DNA from: Pseudomonadales bacterium
Lineage (GTDB): Bacteria > Pseudomonadota > Gammaproteobacteria > Pseudomonadales > Ketobacteraceae
DNA: 64,000 nucleotides
Assembly (NCBI GenBank): GCA_020062665.1
Contig: JAGUVW010000019.1
Location: forward strand, 1-64,000
Direction of reading: 5' to 3'
Translations under genes and position numbers: made by a program
In this document: positions 37,477 through 46,574 of the stretch, one piece after another
Numbering within the stretch: position 1 is the first letter of the stretch
Layout of the letters: every line of letters starts with the position of its first letter
The notes under the pieces: model-generated
What the model saw: only the letters and a program-made list of their open reading frames with translations
The model's database searches: none
Told to the model about the DNA's origin: nothing

Positions 37477-39372
37477 TCAGCCCATCCTGTCCGCGATGAC
37501 AGCCACCGCGTGCGTCTGCTGCGCGCGGGCGGTTTGCAAGGCGCTTTCGGCGTCGGCCACCAGCGACTCGGGCCGCAGTTTCATGTGCGGCATCAAGCTG
37601 CCCACACCCACACTGACAGTAACATCCAGCAACTGACCGGCGAAGAGAAAGGGCTGATTGTCGAATGCCGCCCGGATCATTTCCGCCACCGCCTGCGCCC
37701 GATGCACACTGATGCCGGGCAGAATGACGGCGAAGATTTCCTCCTCATAGCGATAGACGCTGCCACAGTGATGGCGCGTCACGCTGTCCACCACTTCCGC
37801 CGTTTGTCGCACCACTTCATCGCCGGCCTTGAAGCCATAACGCTGGATGAATTCATCCACCCGGCTCACGCTGACAAAAATCAGACTCAGGCGCTGCTGC
37901 GAGCGAATCGCCCGCTCGAATTCCTCTTTCAGACGCTGATTGAAGTAGCTGCGATTGAACAGCGTGGTCTGCGTGTCGATGCGGGCCGCCTCTCGCAGTC
38001 GGCGCACCGCTTCTTCGATCTCCTGTTCCTTACCGTCCATTTCCCGCAGCAGGCGTTCGTTGGATTCCGACTGCAAGCGCAGACTGATTTCGGCGGCCGT
38101 GCGTTCCATCTCGTCGTTGCGCAGGCGGCGGGATTCCTGTTCGCTGGCATGTTCCAGCTGCAGTTTGGTCTGCGTCATCTGCGCCATCTGCTGGCGTATG
38201 CGCTGGTGACTCTGTTCGCTCATTGCCATCGAGATCAGCAACATGCCCACCAGCGCCGACACCGAGATGGCGTGATCGGTGTAGAAATTGAAAGGCAGAA
38301 CCGCCACCTTGTTGGCCGCCAACGGCATAATGCCGAGAAAAAACAATATCCACGCCATGGCAAACCAGCGCAGCGGGCGATCGTTGCCACGATAACAGTA
38401 CAGCACGGCAAAAAAGGTCACCAGCGTGGTCAGCGAAACCAGCGCCACCATCAGATAGAGGCCGTATTCGGAGCGCGACCACAGAATCAGCACACCTGTC
38501 ACCAGACACATCCAGCGCAGATGGACATAAAAACGTTTGAGCGGAAACCGCGACTGTTCCAGTTGCAGAAAACGTTCCGCGTGCAACGCCAGCATGTAAG
38601 TGGCAAGCAGACTGGACAGCAGCACCAGCGGCCCGTTCCATTCCACCCACTGTGGCAACAGCAGACGCACCCCCAGACTGCGCAGCTGGGCATGAAAAAA
38701 GATCAGCGTCAGCGTCAATCCGGAATAGACCAGATAGAGGGAGTCACGGCTGAGCGTGTAGAGAAAAAAGTTGTACAGCAGCAGGATGCCGAAGGTGCCG
38801 AAGAACATGCCCAGGGCGATATTGACCTGCTCGCTGTGCGCGACGTAGTCCGACGACTTCCAGAGATAGATGGGCAGATGCACGGCGTGATCGGAGCGGA
38901 CCCGCAGATAGACGGTCAGCTGTCCGGCTTTGATCTGCGGCAACGGCAGCACAAAGAAGCGATTGTAGGGGCCGATGTCCGTATCCGGATAGCGCATGCC
39001 CGCGATTTTTTCCTGCAACAGCTGGCCGCTGCCGTCCACCACAAAAAACCGCACTTCATCGAGCAGGTTGTAGGCCACTTCCAGCAGCCAGGGTTCCTGC
39101 AGATTGGCCGCCTGCAGATTGAGACGAACCCAATACACCTTGCGACTGAAACCGAAATTGGGGATATCGGCGGTAGCGTGTTGCCAGGGCACGCCATCGA
39201 GCACGTCTGCCAGGCTGGCGCGGCCACTTTCATCCACCCAGAAGGACAGACTGGCGCCCAGCGCCTGACCCTGAATGGCAGGATCCAGCGCCACCACCTG
39301 CGCGCGGCCGGGGCTATACAGCAGCAGTAACAGGATTACCACCGCAAGGCGGGAAAGCAGGGATATGGGCAT
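37477..39372 (-). CDS. 7TMR-DISM sensor with strongly degenerate GGDEF domain (EEEIF)
   Basis: A 631-aa protein with the same layout as its downstream neighbour: N-terminal signal or anchor, DISMED2 domain, seven membrane segments, long coiled coil (about 395-465) and GGDEF-fold domain. The signature in RYEEEIFAVILP replaces GGDEF with EEEIF, and the inhibitory RxxD is RHHC. Neither catalysis nor I-site binding is expected. The domain may be purely structural or act by dimerising with the second protein. The two genes are 2 nt apart and probably arose by tandem duplication. ATG 39372 opens the pair. The 290 bp upstream (39373-39662), shared with a divergent gene, show no clear promoter. Confidence 0.85.
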   Translation of the reverse strand: MPISLLSRLAVVILLLLLYSPGRAQVVALDPAIQGQALGASLSFWVDESGRASLADVLDGVPWQHATADIPNFGFSRKVYWVRLNLQAANLQEPWLLEVAYNLLDEVRFFVVDGSGQLLQEKIAGMRYPDTDIGPYNRFFVLPLPQIKAGQLTVYLRVRSDHAVHLPIYLWKSSDYVAHSEQVNIALGMFFGTFGILLLYNFFLYTLSRDSLYLVYSGLTLTLIFFHAQLRSLGVRLLLPQWVEWNGPLVLLSSLLATYMLALHAERFLQLEQSRFPLKRFYVHLRWMCLVTGVLILWSRSEYGLYLMVALVSLTTLVTFFAVLYCYRGNDRPLRWFAMAWILFFLGIMPLAANKVAVLPFNFYTDHAISVSALVGMLLISMAMSEQSHQRIRQQMAQMTQTKLQLEHASEQESRRLRNDEMERTAAEISLRLQSESNERLLREMDGKEQEIEEAVRRLREAARIDTQTTLFNRSYFNQRLKEEFERAIRSQQRLSLIFVSVSRVDEFIQRYGFKAGDEVVRQTAEVVDSVTRHHCGSVYRYEEEIFAVILPGISVHRAQAVAEMIRAAFDNQPFLFAGQLLDVTVSVGVGSLMPHMKLRPESLVADAESALQTARAQQTHAVAVIADRMG

Positions 39373-39662
39373 GCCGAACGGACATCACCATTTGTCGTTG
39401 TTGTTTGCTTAACTATAGAGACAGTCAGCGGATTCAACCATGAGACATTTGGTGGGTGACGTAGCGGCCATATAACCGACAGCAATATGGGTAGCGGTTA
39501 GGTGATTTACGTTGTCGTTTTCGTCATCTGACTGGGTATTCCGGTCAACGCTGGCGCAAACGGTCATGTTCAAAGTGAAGCGGCCGGCGTATCGTTCGCG
39601 CCCAGGTCATTGCCACGCTTGAGTCGCTGACTCGTACAACTTGGGATGCAGGGAATCACGCC

Positions 39663-40778
39663 ATGCAGAATGTTTCGTTTTTGCGCAATTCATTCAACTT
39701 CGTGCGTCACGCGGTGGAGCGGCGCACGCACACCGAACATTTCATCGTGGCGGACAAGACCCGGCACGAGGTGGTGTACCGGGATGGCCTGATGGAGTTG
39801 CGGTATTACCCGCACCAGGACGACCAGCCCTTCATGCTCGACGGTGAAGCGATCGTGCCGCAGCAACAGCAACATCCAGTTCCGATCCTGCTGGTGCCAC
39901 CCCTGGGCGTATTCCACTGGATTTACGATCTGATGGCCGAGCGCAGCTGGGTGCGTTTTCTCAACGCTCGCGGCTTTCAGGTGTATCTGGTGAACTGGGG
40001 TGCGCCGGGCCTGGCCGATGCGCATTTATCGCTGGATACCTATGTGAACCGCTGGATGCAGGCGGCGGTGGATCACACGCTGCAACACAGTGGCCAGTCG
40101 CAGTTGTCGCTGGTGGGTTACTGCATGGGCGGACTGATCACGCTGCTGCACGCCGGCACGCATCAGGACGACGTGATCCGCAACATTGTCACCATCGCCA
40201 GCCCCGTGGATTTTCACGCCAGTCACGGTTACGGCAAACTGCTGCAGTGGGCCAACAAGGGCATGCGCAAGCTGCCGGTGCCGAAACATTTCCAGATCGA
40301 TCCCGAGCGCTTTCACGTACCGGGCGATCTGTTGTCGATTCTGTTCAAGCTCACCAATCCTTTCGCCGGCGTGGTGAGTTATTTCGATCTGCTCCGCAAC
40401 CTGTCGGATCGGGATTATGTGAAGGCGCACCTGACTACCCGCGAGTGGTTCAACAACATGCCGGACTATCCCGGCGCCACCGTGCAGCAGCTGGTATTCG
40501 ATTTCGGCGTGTTCAACAAGCTGGCGAGTGGGCGGGTGAAAGTGGGCGACTGCGTGTCTGACCTCACCGGCATCCGCAGCAATCTGCTGGCGTTCGCCGG
40601 CCAGTCCGACAAGATCGTCAGCATTCGCGCCGCGCGCAAACTGATGGAGCTGGTGGCGTCCGCGGACAAGACGTTTCTGGTGGTGCCCGGCGGCCATGCC
40701 GGTGTGTTCGCCGGTGGCAAGGCCCAGGATCACACCTGGGCGTTGACGGCGGAGTGGCTGGCGCAGCGGTCGGATTGA
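39663..40778 (+). CDS. PhaC-like polyester synthase / alpha-beta hydrolase
   Basis: A 371-aa protein of class III PhaC size. The nucleophile motif is VGYCMGGL with Cys154, as in polyhydroxyalkanoate synthases, not the Ser of lipases. The acid is Asp316 (GQSDKIVS) and the base His345 (PGGHAGVF). LVNWGAPG and the N-terminal VPPLGVFHWIYDLM also fit PhaC. No phaE, phaR, phaA, phaB or phasin gene is adjacent, so whether it makes storage polymer or acts on another thioester is open. ATG 39663 has AGGGA 9 nt upstream. It stands alone on the plus strand. Confidence 0.83.
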   Translation: MQNVSFLRNSFNFVRHAVERRTHTEHFIVADKTRHEVVYRDGLMELRYYPHQDDQPFMLDGEAIVPQQQQHPVPILLVPPLGVFHWIYDLMAERSWVRFLNARGFQVYLVNWGAPGLADAHLSLDTYVNRWMQAAVDHTLQHSGQSQLSLVGYCMGGLITLLHAGTHQDDVIRNIVTIASPVDFHASHGYGKLLQWANKGMRKLPVPKHFQIDPERFHVPGDLLSILFKLTNPFAGVVSYFDLLRNLSDRDYVKAHLTTREWFNNMPDYPGATVQQLVFDFGVFNKLASGRVKVGDCVSDLTGIRSNLLAFAGQSDKIVSIRAARKLMELVASADKTFLVVPGGHAGVFAGGKAQDHTWALTAEWLAQRSD

Positions 40779-40788
40779 AGATGCCCTG

Positions 40789-41343
40789 TCATGGTTGCGG
40801 CGAGATCTTTGGATCGCTGCAGATGTCTTGCAGGATGCCGTCGCCCACCACGTCGAAGCGGGAAATCCTGACAGCGTAATCCGACGCGGCATGATCCGGC
40901 TTGAGCGCGAACTGGGTATGACTGTGGGCGGTGTCGCCAGGGAAGATGATTCCCAGATCACTCAACCATTCATCCCGTGTAAACAGCGGCAAGCCGCCTG
41001 AATCCAGGTGGGCGATTTCAACTCTCACGTGTTCTATTGAATATTGGCTGTCGTTTTTGATCGTGACTGACAGGGTAGCGCGATCCACGCTTGAAACCAC
41101 GTTGAACGCGGTGAGTTTGATGTCATCTTTCACATAACTGGCGATGGCCCGACGCTGTTCCTGCTCCTCGGATGCTTCGTGCAACGCCACCACGCCGTCC
41201 TTGCCGAGGCTCACCGCTGCGCCCAGCAGGGAAATGACAGCCCACAGCAGCAGAGCCAGACTGCCCAGCAGATAGCAGGTGGCCAGCCACCAGGATGAGG
41301 TGCGTTTGTAGATGATTTGGGGTGTTTCCACCGCGCTCTGCAT
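40789..41343 (-). CDS. hypothetical membrane-anchored protein, 184 aa
   Basis: Not recognised. One strong membrane segment (about residues 19-44, LATCYLLGSLALLLWAVISL) follows a short cytoplasmic N-terminus. The remaining 140 residues look like a beta-rich extracytoplasmic domain (DRATLSVTIKNDSQYSIEHV, VRISRFDVVGDG), resembling an Ig-like fold that may contact a partner. Its ATG directly follows the TGA of the 379-aa gene with no gap, so the two are surely co-translated and probably work together. It converges on the PhaC-like gene with 10 nt between. Confidence 0.6.
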   Translation of the reverse strand: MQSAVETPQIIYKRTSSWWLATCYLLGSLALLLWAVISLLGAAVSLGKDGVVALHEASEEQEQRRAIASYVKDDIKLTAFNVVSSVDRATLSVTIKNDSQYSIEHVRVEIAHLDSGGLPLFTRDEWLSDLGIIFPGDTAHSHTQFALKPDHAASDYAVRISRFDVVGDGILQDICSDPKISPQP

Positions 41344-42483
41344 TCAACTCTCCACAGGCAAATAGGTAGCAAGGCGCTTGTCTGCAAGCGCGCACTCATG
41401 AACGCTATCGGTGAACCGTTCAAGGTTGTTGTCACCATTCGGGTCATCCAGGAAGGCCTGGCGCAACGCTTCGTGCTTCTTGCGGCATTCTTCCATGACT
41501 TCCTTGAGTGTATTCGAGCATGCTGCGGACTTGGATTCGCACATTTCCCTGTCCATGATCTTCCACATGAGGGCATGCATCCTGAGTTCACCCAGTTCGG
41601 CCTCCGCGCGGGTGGGCGGTGGTGGTCGGAAATCCCGCTGACGTGGATCTGGTTCCGTGCTATTGCGATAGGCTTCGCTGATCTGGTCGCCATCACCTTT
41701 CATGTCCATGTAGCGGTGCCAGTAGGCGTAGCAGGTGCGATCCCAGGGAGTGGATATGCGGTCGAACTCCTTAAAATCACGCGCACAGATCAGACGGCCG
41801 AAACGTCGGGCAACCGGGGGCTGCATTTCGATTCTGGCCATTTCTTCCTTGAATTCTTCACGGGGGTGTTTGGCGGTTTCGTGGAATATATCGAGCAGAT
41901 CACCCCTCTCGACTTTGAGCGACAATAGATCATCATGCACGTAAGTTGGTATCTTATATTCTTCAATGAATTCCCCGACCCACTTCTTGTCATGGTTTAA
42001 CGATGAATCGTTCGGACTGCCCCAATATTTCGGATCCGCCGCCAACGGAAAGTCGATTTCAAACGGCAACTCAGGCCCGGTCACTAAAAAATTCAACCAC
42101 AGATAAGCGCATGACTCCCTTAGTGCATAATAGTCTCTTGATATAAGACCGCTAATTCCAACGCTCGCGCATTCGTAACGATCATATAGATTGAAAATTT
42201 TCGCTCTGCTTTTCAAATGACCTACTCTAGAAAAATGGCTATAAATATCGGGAACCACAGTAAAACCCATCATGAAACGCACGAACTCCTCATCGACAAA
42301 ACCGTAGTCGATTTCGCGCTGGGCATGTTCGGGTATGGGTTTGGCTAGCACGGTCTCAACCTGTTCCGGTGACAGGCGCAATTTTTCGGAAAGGATTTTA
42401 TCCAGTGATTCTTCTGCGTTCGCGAAGCTCGACAGCAGCACCATAAAAACAGCCACAAAGCATGTAGAGACGACAATGCGCAT
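41344..42483 (-). CDS. hypothetical exported protein, 379 aa
   Basis: Not recognised. A Sec signal peptide is clear (MRIVVSTCFVAVFMVLLSSF, cut near ANA/EE). The mature part is rich in charged residues and helices. Several cysteines (ECASVGI, SCAYLW, LICARD, RTCYAY, SKSAACSN) suggest disulfides in the periplasm. The segment QRDFRPPPPTRAEAELGELR may be a linker. It is immediately followed by the 184-aa membrane protein (TGA then ATG). A possible terminator lies just upstream, separating it from the large lipoprotein gene. The 5' part of the gene is visibly more A/T-rich than neighbouring genes. Confidence 0.6.
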   Translation of the reverse strand: MRIVVSTCFVAVFMVLLSSFANAEESLDKILSEKLRLSPEQVETVLAKPIPEHAQREIDYGFVDEEFVRFMMGFTVVPDIYSHFSRVGHLKSRAKIFNLYDRYECASVGISGLISRDYYALRESCAYLWLNFLVTGPELPFEIDFPLAADPKYWGSPNDSSLNHDKKWVGEFIEEYKIPTYVHDDLLSLKVERGDLLDIFHETAKHPREEFKEEMARIEMQPPVARRFGRLICARDFKEFDRISTPWDRTCYAYWHRYMDMKGDGDQISEAYRNSTEPDPRQRDFRPPPPTRAEAELGELRMHALMWKIMDREMCESKSAACSNTLKEVMEECRKKHEALRQAFLDDPNGDNNLERFTDSVHECALADKRLATYLPVES

Positions 42484-42502
42484 TGATATTCACATTTTCC
42501 TT

Positions 42503-42535
42503 GAAAAAGAGTGTGGCGATCCATAGACACCACAC
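42503..42535 (-). terminator. rho-independent terminator after the large lipoprotein gene
   Basis: On the minus strand GTGTGG, a 13-nt loop, CCACAC, then TCTTTTTC. It lies 24 nt after the stop of the 1001-aa lipoprotein gene and just before the 379-aa gene start. Confidence 0.55.
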
Positions 42536-42559
42536 CCGTGACTGTAAAGTGCGCGCCAT

Positions 42560-45500
42560 TCAGTCGGCTTGTCGCATTTTCCTGCGATACTTAATCTCGA
42601 AATCAAAAAGCTCATATCCGGAAATAGCCGATCTTACACGTGCAATAAACTCATCCGGCCCGACCAACTCCACATCGTGCTTTAAAGTCATACCACCAGA
42701 TAGCAACATACCAGCGATTATCCCATCCATGGCACTCATAACACCATCTGCGCCACCAGGATTTGGTGCAAACATATTTTTCAACTCCGTCGCATTCATC
42801 GCTCTGTTAACGGGATACCTGTTAACTCGCTCGGCATCTGTCGTTACCGGCAGGATTGAAGATAGAGGACTAATACAATCGAATGTCAACACGAGGGTTT
42901 CAGCCGTCACTTCGCCAGGCAACCCCCCTGAACCAGTTATCAATTTAATATCTTTAAGAGCATGCGTTTTCAGATTGTGCTCAGTTACTGTATCTGCAAG
43001 CCAGTAATTCCTATTAACAGAATCATAGGTAAAATTCGCAACACCCGCCACGATAGGAGACCCAAAAAAATCGCAAGGAGGCACCTCAAACTTTACAAGA
43101 GTTTCTTGCTCGGTTCCTTTGTACAACTCAGTAAGATTCTTTGCACCTTCCTGCACAATCCTCATTATGTCAACGTCAAACCTGGTGTACTGATAATCCC
43201 ACTCACCCTCAAGCAGAAACGCTGGCATGAACAGCTTGTACTGCTTGGCAATAGGCTTTGTCACGCTCGACAATCCTGCCACCATGGTAGCCAATGTGTC
43301 TGGCGTATATTCCAGCACGATGATGGAATCCCCTTCATATTGAGTTGTCCAGAGCCCACTAGCTTGAAGCGGGTCAACGCTGTTCTGAGTAAGAACTGCA
43401 TCGTCGGGTTTGATCACATGCCAGCGGGTAGCCCCGGTTACCAATTTCGCATCATTCCAAGTAAAATAATCGCTCTTGACGGCGGCCACCTCGAATTCCT
43501 TCGATCCTATCCGCGCATCGTTATATTCGATATCGAACGCAGGAAGATGCCGAAAAGGAATGTCAACTACATTCAGACTGAACTCTGTTTTCGCTGCGAT
43601 TGGAAGGTGCAAGGCAAGTTCGTAGTCACCACCCCAGCGGCCAGACCATTCATATGCACTGATGCCAAAACGAGAAGCTTTGATAACTTCATCCTCAACC
43701 AGAACTTTCGGATTTTCTTCTAACTCAACACTGACGGCTAGCCCTGCCCCTGCATGGGTCTTGAGAGTCGCCACGCCGTCAAAGCCCCTCTTATAGGCCC
43801 AATGGACATTTGCAAGACTCAGGATTGCTTCGGGACCAACTCTCGCAGCCAATTCGATACCAGCCTTGGCAGACAATTCGATTTGCGAAATTGCTTCTTT
43901 TGTGCTCTTCGGCAAAGTATTCTCTATGCTCAACCCCGTTCCTAGTGATCGAAATCCCGCTCCTGATTTATATTCAACGCCCGCGTTGATATCTGCAGTC
44001 ACCACCGTACCAAAAGTCCCAGTTAGCTCTCCGTAAGCTTCTCCTTGCAGTGTTCCCTTCAGATTCAGCGCAATTGTATAAGGAATTGGAAATATCCAAA
44101 GCTTTATCGCTTTTGTTTTTACAAATTGCATATTTCTGGGCAGCTCTTTGGTAAGCAAATTGAACCTGCCGGTTAACCTACCAGATACATCGAATGACGT
44201 TGCAATACTACCATTTATTTCAGCACTCAATAGTTCAGGTGAGTTTCTGAGGATGTCATTCCACCGAACTTTGATAGTGTAGGCAATATCGCATTCAAAC
44301 TTTAGCGTCACATTGAACTCCGCAGGATCAGGCTTCCAACCCAAAGGATCCAATGGCTCAAAGGTCAGCGGGAGCGAGCCACATGACTCCTCATCTGACT
44401 TGTATTCGTTGATATTGATCGTTGTACCCTGAACCAAGAAGGCGTATAGCTCATCTATACTCCGAAACTGCGTCCACTCTGATAGCAATACTTGCAGCAA
44501 ATCTGACAAGTATCCCGGCCCTGCCGCCGCCACTGACACCATTCCAGAACGACCTGCCATCAGCGAGTCAAGGCTTCCAGCGGTATCCTGGTAGTATTCG
44601 ATCAATGCACCTGCCGGGTCGTAGGTTCCCTGATTAAGGGTAAACGCGAGATCTCGAATGAACTCCTGAGGTGGTGCGATGCTGTAACGATAACGGTGCG
44701 TGTTAGGCGAAATGGATGCCGCGCTATCGAGTTTCAAGAATGCATAGTCATTCGCCTCATCCAGCTGCAGCACTTTGCCTGCCATGTTCTGAACCGGAGC
44801 GGACAGCGTCAGAATGACCTCCGTTTCTTCCAGCATTACGGATGTAACCGGCAAATTCGCGACAGATACGACCTGTATGTTATCTCTGAACACCAATCTA
44901 CTGGCAATCAGTTTTACTTCACGCTTATCGATCCTTTTACTCAATTTGCCATCAATGTCTTCTGCCAGAATCGCAATGTAATAGGTCTCATCTTCCACCA
45001 ACCCTCGCAGAGTTGTCGTAACAGCACCTTGCAATGTTTCAACCAGAGTTTGATCGCTGGGATAGAAGTCCTTATCCGTTGACAAGTAAACATGGTAACG
45101 CAACGCGGCTACGTCGCCATCGATGTCATATGAGTTAAACCAAATTGCCTGCAGCTCTCCTGGTGCCGGACTTGTAAGCTCCAGAAACTTCACTGTCATT
45201 GGGCGACCAGCGATAAATATTTCGTTTACGGAAAGCGTAGCCTTGGCGGATTTCTTGTTCGCTCCATCAGTGGCTTCAAATTCGAAACTATCCGGGCCGA
45301 AGTAGTTCCGAAAAGGCGTATAGATCCAACGTCGATGATCAGAACCAATCGACAACGTTCCGTATTTTGGCGGAGTCTTGATGGTGTAGGTGTAAGGGGT
45401 TGCTGCTGGTTCAAGTGGGTTCAGGTCGATCTCCAGATTCGAATCCTGATTCAACTGAATGTTATTCAGATTGGCAAGTTTTATCGGGTTCCCCCCGCCA

Positions 45501-45565
45501 CATCCGACAAGAACAACTGATAAAAATATAAGAAATAGATAATGTATTTTCCGCTTTGCGTCCAT
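42560..45565 (-). CDS. large surface lipoprotein with Ig-like and fibronectin-like N-terminus
   Basis: A 1001-aa protein of unknown role. The signal peptide ends in lipobox VLVGCGGG. An Ig/cadherin-like domain follows (about residues 35-115, YTPFRNYFGPDSFEFEATDG), then a fibronectin III-like domain (about 125-215, ALRYHVYLSTDKDF and LVEDETYYIAILAED). The rest is beta-rich without recognised motifs. ATG 45565 is chosen because GGAGGG lies 7 nt upstream; the frame is open to 45607. Base composition is clearly more A/T-rich than the flanking genes, suggesting transfer. It has its own promoter-like and terminator-like elements, so it is probably a single-gene unit. An adhesin or surface-structure role is only a guess. 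Confidence 0.65.
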   Translation of the reverse strand: MDAKRKIHYLFLIFLSVVLVGCGGGNPIKLANLNNIQLNQDSNLEIDLNPLEPAATPYTYTIKTPPKYGTLSIGSDHRRWIYTPFRNYFGPDSFEFEATDGANKKSAKATLSVNEIFIAGRPMTVKFLELTSPAPGELQAIWFNSYDIDGDVAALRYHVYLSTDKDFYPSDQTLVETLQGAVTTTLRGLVEDETYYIAILAEDIDGKLSKRIDKREVKLIASRLVFRDNIQVVSVANLPVTSVMLEETEVILTLSAPVQNMAGKVLQLDEANDYAFLKLDSAASISPNTHRYRYSIAPPQEFIRDLAFTLNQGTYDPAGALIEYYQDTAGSLDSLMAGRSGMVSVAAAGPGYLSDLLQVLLSEWTQFRSIDELYAFLVQGTTININEYKSDEESCGSLPLTFEPLDPLGWKPDPAEFNVTLKFECDIAYTIKVRWNDILRNSPELLSAEINGSIATSFDVSGRLTGRFNLLTKELPRNMQFVKTKAIKLWIFPIPYTIALNLKGTLQGEAYGELTGTFGTVVTADINAGVEYKSGAGFRSLGTGLSIENTLPKSTKEAISQIELSAKAGIELAARVGPEAILSLANVHWAYKRGFDGVATLKTHAGAGLAVSVELEENPKVLVEDEVIKASRFGISAYEWSGRWGGDYELALHLPIAAKTEFSLNVVDIPFRHLPAFDIEYNDARIGSKEFEVAAVKSDYFTWNDAKLVTGATRWHVIKPDDAVLTQNSVDPLQASGLWTTQYEGDSIIVLEYTPDTLATMVAGLSSVTKPIAKQYKLFMPAFLLEGEWDYQYTRFDVDIMRIVQEGAKNLTELYKGTEQETLVKFEVPPCDFFGSPIVAGVANFTYDSVNRNYWLADTVTEHNLKTHALKDIKLITGSGGLPGEVTAETLVLTFDCISPLSSILPVTTDAERVNRYPVNRAMNATELKNMFAPNPGGADGVMSAMDGIIAGMLLSGGMTLKHDVELVGPDEFIARVRSAISGYELFDFEIKYRRKMRQAD

Positions 45566-45596
45566 TTGCAAACCCTCCATATCTTTGGAATGGTGG

Positions 45597-45625
45597 AACC
45601 TATGCAATCACGGATGAACGGTCAA
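45597..45625 (-). promoter_or_regulatory. promoter-like element of the lipoprotein gene
   Basis: On the minus strand TTGACC (45620-45625), 17 nt, TAGGTT (45597-45602). A start near 45590 would leave a 25-nt leader containing the ribosome site. The -10 box is weak. Confidence 0.35.
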
Positions 45626-45769
45626 TACGGAAAGCTCTGAAAATATTCGTGCGCGCAACAAAATGTGTAATATTCACACTTTGCCTATTTTGATTTCTGT
45701 TAGTGAGATGTGCGGCGATCCGATAATGATTTTTTGATGACAGATCAACACAAGACCTACGCAACACTA

Positions 45770-46498
45770 TCATCTTCCCGTTGTGATTATGACCTCGGAC
45801 AGTTCTGCGCATTCTCGCCCATTAGCAAACAACCCCAGCGGATCGGTCGACCCATTCCCCAGATATTCCTTCTTCAGCGCCAGTAATTGCGGTTTCACTG
45901 CGTCGGTTGCGTATGGTTCTTCCAGGCAGATGATCTGGTAGATCGCGCGCTTGAGCAGATCCCGCGTCACGCTGCTGCCGTTGAATTGCAGTGCCACCGA
46001 TTGCAGAAATGAACTCCAGGAAATTACCAGCACCCAGATATTCAGGATCAGCGCGTCGATCTGTTCCGGTGTTGCCTGCAAAATGCCAGCGTCCACCAGG
46101 CGCTGCAGGATGCGACGGCCGTCTTCCACCGTGCGCGAGGAAAATTCGCGATAGGCCAGGCGCAGCTCATCGTTGTCCTGCAGCAGGTGTTGCAGGTCGC
46201 GGTGGAGAAAGCGGTAGTCCCACATGCTTTGCAGGATTTCATCCAGATAGCGCACCTTGTCTTCGAAGGTGGTGTGGCGGCCCTGGGGCAGCTTCATGAA
46301 GCGCTGCACCTGCGCCTGATACTGCTGGAACAGCTGAAACACGATCTGGTGCTTGTTGCGGAAGTGGTAATACAGATTGCCGGGACTGATGCCCAGCTCG
46401 GCGGCGATGTGATTGGTGGAAACATTGCGCTCGCCCCGCTCGTTGAACAGGCGCAGGGCGGCGGCCAGTATTTTGTCCTTGGTCTTGAGTGGTGTCAT
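45770..46498 (-). CDS. TetR-family transcriptional regulator
   Basis: A 242-aa repressor. The TetR helix-turn-helix spans residues 1-50 (TKDKILAAALRLFNERGERN, then VSTNHIAAELGISPGNLYYHFRNK). The ligand domain is helical and unlike any I can name. ATG 46498 is the family-like start; the frame extends to 46531. It lies 76 nt downstream of the megasynthase gene on the same strand, so it is the best local candidate to control that gene, possibly in the same transcript. A palindrome upstream of the megasynthase (53809-53829) is a possible operator. Confidence 0.88.
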   Translation of the reverse strand: MTPLKTKDKILAAALRLFNERGERNVSTNHIAAELGISPGNLYYHFRNKHQIVFQLFQQYQAQVQRFMKLPQGRHTTFEDKVRYLDEILQSMWDYRFLHRDLQHLLQDNDELRLAYREFSSRTVEDGRRILQRLVDAGILQATPEQIDALILNIWVLVISWSSFLQSVALQFNGSSVTRDLLKRAIYQIICLEEPYATDAVKPQLLALKKEYLGNGSTDPLGLFANGRECAELSEVIITTGR

Positions 46499-46574
46499 GG
46501 GACTGCAGCGGTGTCGACAGATCAGGCCCAAATAGTCGCACGGGCACCGGCCCCAGGGGAACCGGTTTTGCGCG

